From Ruminococcus sp. (GTDB lineage: Bacteria > Bacillota > Clostridia > Oscillospirales > Acutalibacteraceae): 64,000 nt of DNA. The stretch lies in assembly GCA_017456845.1 (NCBI GenBank), contig JAFTIP010000055.1, positions 1 to 64,000 of the forward strand. The letters run 5' to 3'. This document shows, in pieces, positions 24,791 through 30,965 of this stretch. The position numbers were made by a program, and so were the translations under genes. How positions within the stretch are numbered: the first letter of the stretch is position 1; every line of letters begins with the position of its first letter. The notes beneath the pieces were generated by a model that had not been told where the DNA came from, made no database searches, and saw nothing but the letters and a program-made list of their open reading frames with translations.

Positions 24791-26512
24791 TTAGTCAGCG
24801 GGACGTTTATCAATCTCGCTCTTAATATTCTCAAAAGTTACGCCGTATTTAACAGCGATATCCTTTGCGTAGCTTACTCCCTGAGGAGGCAGAATGAATA
24901 TTTTAAAGGAGCGTTTACCATTTTCTACTCCTGTTACCATACTTTCGATTTTGCTTTCTCCCTCTATACCTTGGTTTATTTCTTCAAGGTTTCTGGCAAG
25001 GTCGTGCATATGGGTGTTAAAAATACATCTTACGCCTAAGTATCTCATTGCCTTAATAACATCCTTGGCAATGTAAAGTCCTTCTGATACGTTGGTTGTG
25101 GCAAGGCTTTCGTTTAAAAGAAGCAGACTTTTCTTGGTAGCAGATGAGAAAATCTCGGCAAGGCGCTTGCTTTCTTCGCCGAGTCTGCCTAAATCCACGG
25201 TGTCGTTTTCGTCGGCAGGAAAGTGTGTAAAGATGTTGTCGGCAGGGCTTAAGCTTATAGATGAGGCAGGAACATATATGCCGTTCTGTGCAAGTAAGAA
25301 AGCCAGTCCTACAGCCTGAGTTATGGTGGTTTTTCCGCCTCGATTAGGGCCTGTGAGAATGTAAATACGTGCATTTTCGTCAAACTTAAAATCGTTTGTA
25401 ACAATATCCTCGGCTTTAATGCTGTCGTCTTCATTTATAGCTTTTATGGCAAGTTTAAGATTATAAATGCCTTTGGCATCTGTGAGCCTTTCTTCGCTTT
25501 TTAAAATCTCGGCTTTGCAAAGGTTAAAGCCTTTTGCTTTAATTTTGTCCATAAGCTCAGCAAAGCGGATGTAAAATGTGATTTCGGGCATCAGCGTTAT
25601 AAAGGTGTAGCCGCTGTTGCCTACGTATTTGTTAAGGGTTGACTTAAGGTTGTTTACGGTACGCTTTAAAATATCGGTAACCACCTTTTTAAGTGCATCG
25701 GACATAGGGTCTGCACCTGTAAGACCCGAATTTTCGAAGTGTGAAAGCTCTTTTTGTGCACCTACTACAGCGGTGCCTAATCCAAAGCTCGCTGTAGAGG
25801 GATTGGTAGGATGAAAATGAGTAAAAACAGATACATCGTTGCCGTGGTTAAGCTCGCTTTGATTTGAGGCAAAGTTCATAAACTTCTTAAGCAGACCGCT
25901 ATCGGTAAATGCTTTGTCATTTATGGAAATTACACCTACGGTTTTAGGGCGGAGCAAGGAATCAAGATTAACGCCCAAGGTAATGCTTTTTATATCCCTT
26001 ACCATAGAGAACATTTCTGTAATATCTGCCTTGAGCTCAGTAAAGCCGTTGTCAGAATAAATTGCCTGCACCATTTCCCTAAGCTTAAGAAGACCTGCGG
26101 ATTTTACGTCAATCTGCTCTAAGGTTTCCTTTATGGCGGTAATGCAGTCTGCGTAGCCGTCAAGCTCGCGTAAGCGGTTTATAAGCTGCCATAGGGAAGA
26201 GGCTTCGGTGTCTTTCTGAAATCTTTCTATCTCTCTTAAATCTTTAAGCTTTAAGAGCAGAGCTGTTAAGTTTTCTCTGAGGTTCGGATAGTTTAAAAAA
26301 TCCTCAAAAACATCACAACGGTATTTAATAACCTCTTCGTTATCGGTGATATTTATCAAAAGCTCCTTTATAACATTAAGCTCATAGGGGTCTTTGGTTA
26401 AAGCATTGCATAAAAAATCCACGGATAAATCGTTTATGGCCTCCTTGCTGAGGGTGCGGTAAGTAACGGTTATACCCTGAGGTTTAAAAAGGCTGAATTC
26501 CTCGTTTTTCAT
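24791..26512 (-). CDS. MutS-like ATPase (DNA mismatch repair MutS family, lacking mismatch-recognition domain)
   Basis: This 573-residue protein ends in a MutS ATPase domain: Walker A 'LTGPNRGGKTT' (about residue 385), 'FTHFPADENDTVDLGRLGEESKRLAEIF' and Walker B-like 'KSLLLLNESLATTN', then 'GVRCIFNTHMHDLARNL'. The Walker A has Arg-Gly-Gly where MutS has Met-Gly-Gly. The N-terminal part is helical lever/core-like and there is no mismatch-binding domain I at the start. Such proteins are not true mismatch repair MutS. A role in recombination or nucleic-acid clamp handling is possible. It is monocistronic. Confidence 0.8.
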   Translation of the reverse strand: MKNEEFSLFKPQGITVTYRTLSKEAINDLSVDFLCNALTKDPYELNVIKELLINITDNEEVIKYRCDVFEDFLNYPNLRENLTALLLKLKDLREIERFQKDTEASSLWQLINRLRELDGYADCITAIKETLEQIDVKSAGLLKLREMVQAIYSDNGFTELKADITEMFSMVRDIKSITLGVNLDSLLRPKTVGVISINDKAFTDSGLLKKFMNFASNQSELNHGNDVSVFTHFHPTNPSTASFGLGTAVVGAQKELSHFENSGLTGADPMSDALKKVVTDILKRTVNNLKSTLNKYVGNSGYTFITLMPEITFYIRFAELMDKIKAKGFNLCKAEILKSEERLTDAKGIYNLKLAIKAINEDDSIKAEDIVTNDFKFDENARIYILTGPNRGGKTTITQAVGLAFLLAQNGIYVPASSISLSPADNIFTHFPADENDTVDLGRLGEESKRLAEIFSSATKKSLLLLNESLATTNVSEGLYIAKDVIKAMRYLGVRCIFNTHMHDLARNLEEINQGIEGESKIESMVTGVENGKRSFKIFILPPQGVSYAKDIAVKYGVTFENIKSEIDKRPAD

Positions 26513-26635
26513 ATTATTGTCCTCTTTTCAAAAAGCTGAATTTATGATATCATATATAAAAAGATAATACAATGACTTGAAATAGATTTTAATTATGTTA
26601 TTATATTGTGTAGATAATGTGCAAAAGGTGATTTT

Positions 26636-26854
26636 ATGGATAAAAAAATGATTGCAAGAATTAATGAGCTTGCAAAAAAGAAAAAATCAGAGGGGCTTAC
26701 CGAAGCTGAAACTGCGGAGCAAAAAGAGCTTTACAAGGTATATCTTGCAGAAATCCGCGGTCAGTTTTCCAAAACTCTTGATAATGTAAGTGTTAAGGAA
26801 GCCGACGGCAGAGTAGTGCCTTTTAAAGAAGCTTATTCAAAACAAGGTCAATAA
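26636..26854 (+). CDS. DUF896 (YnzC-like) small protein
   Basis: This 72-residue protein matches the DUF896 pattern: 'IARINELAKKKKSEGLTEAETAEQKELYKVYL' followed by 'VYLAEIRGQFSKTLDNV'. Family members are small helical proteins of Firmicutes with no agreed function; B. subtilis YnzC lies in an SOS-regulated operon. The ribosome site is AAAGGTG. It lies 15 bases upstream of the dockerin protein gene and probably shares its transcript. Confidence 0.85.
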   Translation: MDKKMIARINELAKKKKSEGLTEAETAEQKELYKVYLAEIRGQFSKTLDNVSVKEADGRVVPFKEAYSKQGQ

Positions 26855-26869
26855 TAAGGAGGAGTTTTT

Positions 26870-27733
26870 ATGATTAAAAAGGTTCTGTCTTTAGTTCTTA
26901 CAATAGCATTTATTTTATCGGCAGGTGCAGTAGTTGCTTTCGCAAATGGTAATGACCTGCCTATTCTTCCCGTAGTGGAATATAAACAGGGCGATGTTAA
27001 CCTCGATGAAAGGGTTAACATCAAGGATGCAACCCTTATTCAGAAGCATCTTGCAAAAATAACCGTTGTTCCGGATTTTCAGCTTGAGCTTGCCGATGTT
27101 GACGGTAAAGAGGGCGTAAACATCAAAGACGCTACCCATTTGCAGAAGTGGATTGCAGGCCTTGTTGATGAGCTTTTTGCACCTGAAAAAGAAACAGAGG
27201 CAGTAACAACAACTGTTTTTACAGAGCCTGCTTCTTCTAAGTCTGCTTCTACTTCTGTAACAGAGCCTGACGCAGGCAAAAGCACAGAGCCTTCCGCAGA
27301 AAAAACCGAGCCTAACTCCTCTGTAAAAGTAACCGACCCCGCAGAGATAACTCAGCCAAGCTCTTCTGCAGTAGTAACCGACCCCACAGAGGTAACTCAG
27401 CCAAGCTCTTCCGCAGTAGTAACTGACCCCACAGAGGTAACTCAGCCAAGCTCTTCCGCTGTAGTAACCGACCCCACAGAGGTAACTCAGCCAAGCTCTT
27501 CCGCTGTAGTAACTGACCCCACAGAGATAACTCAGCCGAGCTCTTCCGCAGTAGTAACTGACCCCACAGAGGTAACTCAGCCGAGCTCTTCCGCAGTAGT
27601 AACTGACCCCACAGAGGTAACTCAGCCAAGCTCTTCTGCAGTAATTACCGAACCTACCGAAACAACTCCGGCAACAGAAGCTACCCGCGATCCCAATAAA
27701 CCCATTGAGCTTCCCTTTGTGCCCGTTAAATAA
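26870..27733 (+). CDS. Secreted dockerin protein with 15-residue Ser/Thr/Pro repeats and ELPFVP tail
   Basis: A signal peptide (1-25) is followed by a type I dockerin (about 38-105, 'GDVNLDERVNIKDATLIQK' and 'ADVDGKEGVNIKDATHLQK'). Then comes a long Ser/Thr/Pro region with seven near-identical units of 'VTDPTEVTQPSSSAV' (about 155-262). The protein ends 'PIELPFVPVK'. The second dockerin loop lacks one usual Asp/Asn. The repeats look like a flexible linker or an O-glycosylated stalk, but no catalytic or binding module is attached. The next gene encodes a lipoprotein with the same tail. The pair and DUF896 form an operon with 15- and 17-base gaps. Confidence 0.8.
   Translation: MIKKVLSLVLTIAFILSAGAVVAFANGNDLPILPVVEYKQGDVNLDERVNIKDATLIQKHLAKITVVPDFQLELADVDGKEGVNIKDATHLQKWIAGLVDELFAPEKETEAVTTTVFTEPASSKSASTSVTEPDAGKSTEPSAEKTEPNSSVKVTDPAEITQPSSSAVVTDPTEVTQPSSSAVVTDPTEVTQPSSSAVVTDPTEVTQPSSSAVVTDPTEITQPSSSAVVTDPTEVTQPSSSAVVTDPTEVTQPSSSAVITEPTETTPATEATRDPNKPIELPFVPVK
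27330..27645 (+). repeat. 45-bp in-frame tandem repeat
   Basis: About seven units of 45 bp encode 'VTDPTEVTQPSSSAV'. Units differ only at a few bases (for example GCA/GCT for Ala, ACC/ACT for Thr, GTA/ATA), so they expanded recently and can be expected to vary in number between strains. Confidence 0.9.
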
Positions 27734-27750
27734 ATTTGAGGAAAGATTTT

Positions 27751-28125
27751 ATGAATAAGTCAAAGATTATTATTTTTATAGCAGCTTTTGCGATGTTGAT
27801 GTTTTCTATGGCAGGTTGTAACACAAATGCCCCTGCCGCAGACGAAACACAACCCAAAGCAACAGTTACCGCATCTGCTACAAATGCGGCCGATGCTCCT
27901 GATGGAAGCCATAGTGCTGAAAGCACAGATACATCAGATTTTGTACCTGAGCCTTCTCAGGGCGAAAACGACTTGGAACTTATTACGGTTCCTCAGGGTA
28001 ATACAAGCGATTCAGGCAGTGTTGATAATACTCAGGCAGTTACCGAGCCTGAGAGCGAAACAACAGTAGCTGAGACTGCTACAGAAGTTCAGAAAATCGA
28101 ACTTCCCTTTGTGCCTGCAAATTAA
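27751..28125 (+). CDS. Small lipoprotein with the same ELPFVP tail
   Basis: This 124-residue protein has a lipoprotein signal with lipobox 'SMAGC' and Cys23. The mature part is low-complexity and rich in Ala, Thr, Ser, Glu and Asp. It ends 'KIELPFVPAN', nearly the same as the end of the preceding protein ('PIELPFVPVK'). ATG 27751 is chosen because TGAGGAAAG lies 8 bases upstream. The shared tail points to a common partner or processing step. No enzymatic domain is visible. Confidence 0.72.
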   Translation: MNKSKIIIFIAAFAMLMFSMAGCNTNAPAADETQPKATVTASATNAADAPDGSHSAESTDTSDFVPEPSQGENDLELITVPQGNTSDSGSVDNTQAVTEPESETTVAETATEVQKIELPFVPAN

Positions 28126-28138
28126 TAGTATTGTAAGA

Positions 28139-28170
28139 AACCGCCGTTTTGATTAACGGCGGCTTTTTTG
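28139..28170 (+). terminator. Terminator after the lipoprotein gene
   Basis: AACCGCCGTT pairs with AACGGCGG(C) around GATT-like loop bases, followed by TTTTTT. Confidence 0.85.
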
Positions 28171-28250
28171 TGCATAAGCGCGATGATATCCTATGGTGTA
28201 TGAAAGATTACCTTTAAGTTTATTTTTAAAAGTTGGAAAGCCCTTGGGCG

Positions 28251-28324
28251 GTTAAAGTGCAACTAAGTTTAACATTCTTTGTTAAGGTTAAGTGGTTGTG
28301 CCCCCCTTTAAACGGTGCTATAAT
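28251..28324 (+). promoter_or_regulatory. Promoter with inverted repeats for the regulator-ABC operon
   Basis: TTGTGC (28296) and TATAAT (28319) are 17 bases apart. Upstream lies the inverted repeat GTTAAA...TTTAAC (28251-28273) and then GTTAAGGTTAAG (28281). These are candidate operator sites for the Xre-type regulator encoded next. Confidence 0.55.
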
Positions 28325-28348
28325 GGACCTCGAAAGGAATGAAAAAAT

Positions 28349-28756
28349 ATGATTGGTATGAATATTAAGTATTTAAGAAACAAGTGTGGTTTTTCTCAGG
28401 AAGACTTAGCCGAGAAAATCGGAGTATCACGCCAGAGTGTTGCAAAGTGGGAGGCAGGCGAATCTTTGCCTGATATCCAGAAGTGCGCGGATATGGCGGT
28501 GCTTTTTGAAGTTTCGCTGGATGCCTTTGTTATGAGCTCCATTGACGAAACCGTCGAGTATAAAGAAGAGCCCTCAGAGGGCAGATATGTTTTCGGATTG
28601 GTTAAAGTAGGCGAAAGAGGTCAGGTGGTTATTCCCAAGCACGCCAGAAAGGTTTACGACATTAAGCCCGGCGACAAACTTCTGGTTGTAGGCGACAACC
28701 GAGGCATGGCTTTTGCCAAAATAAATAAGATGCCTATTTTTACATTCGGAGGTTAA
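28349..28756 (+). CDS. Xre-type regulator fused to an AbrB-like domain
   Basis: Residues 5-60 are an Xre helix-turn-helix ('NKCGFSQEDLAEKIGVSRQSVAKWEAG'). Residues about 84-130 are a SpoVT/AbrB swapped-hairpin domain ('LVKVGERGQVVIPKHARKVYDIKPGDKLLVVGD'). Both are DNA-binding modules. The fusion is common in Clostridia next to ABC-2 transporters. It starts a four-gene run with the ABC ATPase (gap 1 base), permease and RluA-like enzyme. It probably controls its own operon through the repeats at its promoter and responds to a compound exported by the transporter. Confidence 0.85.
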   Translation: MIGMNIKYLRNKCGFSQEDLAEKIGVSRQSVAKWEAGESLPDIQKCADMAVLFEVSLDAFVMSSIDETVEYKEEPSEGRYVFGLVKVGERGQVVIPKHARKVYDIKPGDKLLVVGDNRGMAFAKINKMPIFTFGG

Positions 28757-28757
28757 T

Positions 28758-29483
28758 ATGCTTGCTATAAAAACAAATAACCTAACAAAAAAATACAAAG
28801 AAAAAACCGTAGTAAATAACCTGAATTTATCAGTTAATAAAGGCGAGATGTACGCACTTTTGGGTGTTAACGGTGCAGGTAAGTCAACCACTATTAAAAT
28901 GCTTTCCTGCCTGATTAAGCCTACAGATGGCAACGCCGAGCTTATGGGCAAAAGCATTATTAAGGACGAAACCGCCGTTAAGCAGATTATAAGCGTTTCT
29001 CCTCAGGAAACCTCTGTTGCCCCTAACCTTACAGTAAGAGAAAACCTTGAGTTCATTGCAGGAATCTTTGGCTTTTCAAAGGCTGAGGCAAAGGCAAAGG
29101 CCACAAAAATGATTGAGGACTTTGATATGGCTGATATTGAAAAAAGCCGTGCAAAAACCCTTTCAGGCGGCTGGCAGAGAAGACTCAGCATTGCTATGGC
29201 ACTTATTTCTGAGCCTGAGATTGTGTTTCTGGACGAGCCTACTTTGGGTCTTGATGTTCTGGCACGCCGTGAACTCTGGAAGCATATCGAAAAGCTTAAA
29301 GGCAAAATCACAATCATCCTTACCACCCATTATCTTGAAGAGGCCGAGGCACTTTCTGACAGAATCGGCATTATGGCTAAAGGTGTGCTTAAGGCAGAGG
29401 GTACTGCCAATGAGCTTAAGGCTAAGGCAGGCACAGAAGATTTTGAAGAGGCATTCATAAGAATTGCCGAAGATGAGGTATAA
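28758..29483 (+). CDS. ABC-2-type transporter, ATP-binding subunit
   Basis: This 241-residue ABC ATPase has Walker A 'GVNGAGKSTT' (about 36-45), the signature 'LSGGWQRRLSIAM' (W replaces the usual Q/K), Walker B 'IVFLDEPTLGLD' and the switch 'LTTHYLEEAE'. It is of the drug/antibiotic exporter kind (DrrA/CcmA). It should power export through the permease encoded 3 bases downstream. The regulator just upstream suggests induction by a toxic or antimicrobial compound. Confidence 0.92.
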   Translation: MLAIKTNNLTKKYKEKTVVNNLNLSVNKGEMYALLGVNGAGKSTTIKMLSCLIKPTDGNAELMGKSIIKDETAVKQIISVSPQETSVAPNLTVRENLEFIAGIFGFSKAEAKAKATKMIEDFDMADIEKSRAKTLSGGWQRRLSIAMALISEPEIVFLDEPTLGLDVLARRELWKHIEKLKGKITIILTTHYLEEAEALSDRIGIMAKGVLKAEGTANELKAKAGTEDFEEAFIRIAEDEV

Positions 29484-29486
29484 ATT

Positions 29487-30236
29487 ATGAGAAGAACATT
29501 GGTGTTTGCAGGCAGAAACACAAAGGAAATTATCCGTGATATATTTACTCTGATTTTCGGAATACTGTTTCCGTTGGTGCTTTTGGTGCTTCTTTCTGCA
29601 ATTAATAACAGCATTCCCAAAGAAGCTGGAATGTCACTTTTTGATATAAATAATCTTTTGCCCGGTGTGGCGGTTTTCGGCTTAAGCTTTATTTCGCTTT
29701 TTACTGCTACAATTGTTTCAAAGGACAGATGCACAAGCTTTATTTTAAGACTTTTTACATCTCCGCTTAAGCCTTCTCAGTATATTGTGGGTTATACTCT
29801 TCCTCTGATTCCCATTTCTTTGATGCAGACAATTGTTTGTTATATTGCGGCTTTCTTTATGGGCCTTGAGTATACTCCCAATATTTTCCCTGCAATTTTA
29901 GTTAATATTCCCACAGCAATTCTTTATATTGCACTAGGCCTCTTGTGCGGAACAATATTTAATGATAAAATGGTAGGCGGAGTGTGCGGTGCACTGCTTA
30001 CAAACCTTTCTGCATGGCTTTCAAGCACTTGGTTTGATATTGAGCTTATCGGCGGAGCCTTTGAGAAGGTTGCAAATCTTTTGCCTTTTATCCACGCTGT
30101 AAAAGCAGGCAGATTTGCTCTTTCCGGTGAGTTTTCAGAAATTCTGCCCGAGATTTTGTGGGTTTCGGGTTATGCTTTGGTAATTGCAGTTATCGCCGTG
30201 GTACTCTTCAACTACAAAATGAAGCAGGACAAGTGA
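29487..30236 (+). CDS. ABC-2-type transporter, permease subunit
   Basis: This 249-residue protein has six hydrophobic segments and the ABC-2 signature near 'LLPGVAVFGLSFISLFTATIVSKDRCTSFILRLFTSPLKPSQYIVGYTLP'. It pairs with the ATPase encoded just upstream to form an exporter, probably as a dimer. The substrate is unknown. Confidence 0.9.
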   Translation: MRRTLVFAGRNTKEIIRDIFTLIFGILFPLVLLVLLSAINNSIPKEAGMSLFDINNLLPGVAVFGLSFISLFTATIVSKDRCTSFILRLFTSPLKPSQYIVGYTLPLIPISLMQTIVCYIAAFFMGLEYTPNIFPAILVNIPTAILYIALGLLCGTIFNDKMVGGVCGALLTNLSAWLSSTWFDIELIGGAFEKVANLLPFIHAVKAGRFALSGEFSEILPEILWVSGYALVIAVIAVVLFNYKMKQDK

Positions 30237-30241
30237 TAAAT

Positions 30242-30841
30242 ATGGAAATCCTTTATAAGGACGAAAACATAATAGTAATTGTAAAACCTGTGGGACTTGA
30301 CTCTGAGAGTGAAGTCCCTAAAGCTTTATGTGAAGAGTTTGGCTCAGACTCTGAGTTTTTTACTCTTCACAGGCTGGATAAAAACGTAGGCGGTGTTATG
30401 ATTTATGCCAAGAATAAAAAGACCACCGCCACCCTTTCAAAAGCGATTCAGGACGGCAAAATGGTAAAAGAATACCTTGCAATGGTTCACGGTACACCGC
30501 CTGAGTCAGGTGTGCTTGAGGATTTGCTTTTTAAAGACTCAAGGAAGAATAAGGTTTTTGTTGTTAAAAGGCAAAGAGCAGGGGTTAAGAAGGCAAAGCT
30601 TGAGTACAGAAGGCTCAGTGAGGGTGAGGAAAGCCTGGTGCATATCCGTCTTTACACAGGCAGAAGCCACCAGATAAGGGTGCAGTTTGCAAGCAGAGGC
30701 TATCCGTTGGTGGGGGACCATAAGTACGGCTCAAGAAGCGAGCTGAACGCTCCTATGCTTTTTTCGCATAAAATAACCTTTCCTTATATGGGAAAAGAGG
30801 TTAGCTTTGAAGCAGCACCTGATTGGGTAAGTGAAGGGTAA
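30242..30841 (+). CDS. RluA-family RNA pseudouridine synthase
   Basis: This 199-residue protein keeps the catalytic motif 'HRLDKNVGGVMIYAKNKK' with the Asp nucleophile, plus 'RLYTGRSHQIRVQFASRGYPLVGDHKYG', which define the RluA family. It converts uridine to pseudouridine in rRNA or tRNA. There is no S4 domain and the protein is shorter than RluC/RluD, as in the RluA/TruC subgroup. ATG 30242 lies 5 bases after the permease stop; longer in-frame starts would overlap the permease gene. Its link to the transporter is probably only transcriptional. Confidence 0.88.
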   Translation: MEILYKDENIIVIVKPVGLDSESEVPKALCEEFGSDSEFFTLHRLDKNVGGVMIYAKNKKTTATLSKAIQDGKMVKEYLAMVHGTPPESGVLEDLLFKDSRKNKVFVVKRQRAGVKKAKLEYRRLSEGEESLVHIRLYTGRSHQIRVQFASRGYPLVGDHKYGSRSELNAPMLFSHKITFPYMGKEVSFEAAPDWVSEG

Positions 30842-30850
30842 GCTATATAT

Positions 30851-30880
30851 GGTAGGGGCAGGCGTCCTCGACTGCCCGAG
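30851..30880 (+). repeat. Short GC-rich hairpin repeat
   Basis: GGTAGGGGCAGGCGTCCTCG followed by ACTGCCCG forms a GGGCAG/CTGCCC hairpin. Elements of the form 'GGGGCGGGCGTCCTC' are familiar between genes in Clostridia genomes. Only one copy is in the window, and it is unlike the GTTAGCCACGG family. Confidence 0.4.
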
Positions 30881-30912
30881 CAGAGCTTATTTATAACATA
30901 ATATTAACAAAA

Positions 30913-30955
30913 GCAACCGCCTGAGTATTCTTTTTACTCAGGCGGTTTTGTGATT
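30913..30955. terminator. Bidirectional terminator
   Basis: AACCGCCTGAGTA pairs with TACTCAGGCGGTT and has A/T tails on both sides. It separates the convergent RluA-like and P-type ATPase genes. Confidence 0.9.
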
Positions 30956-30965
30956 TTATTAAGTT

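Noticed and set aside
24791..26512. Housekeeping mismatch repair gene mutS
   Set aside because: The N-terminal mismatch-recognition domain is missing and Walker A differs, so it is a MutS-like paralog.
27312..27629. Open reading frame of 105 codons on the minus strand
   Set aside because: It is a shadow of the 45-bp repeat array: a 45-bp period keeps all frames open. It has no separate start signal.
27330..27645. CRISPR array
   Set aside because: The units are head-to-tail without spacers and are in frame in a secreted protein. No cas gene is near.
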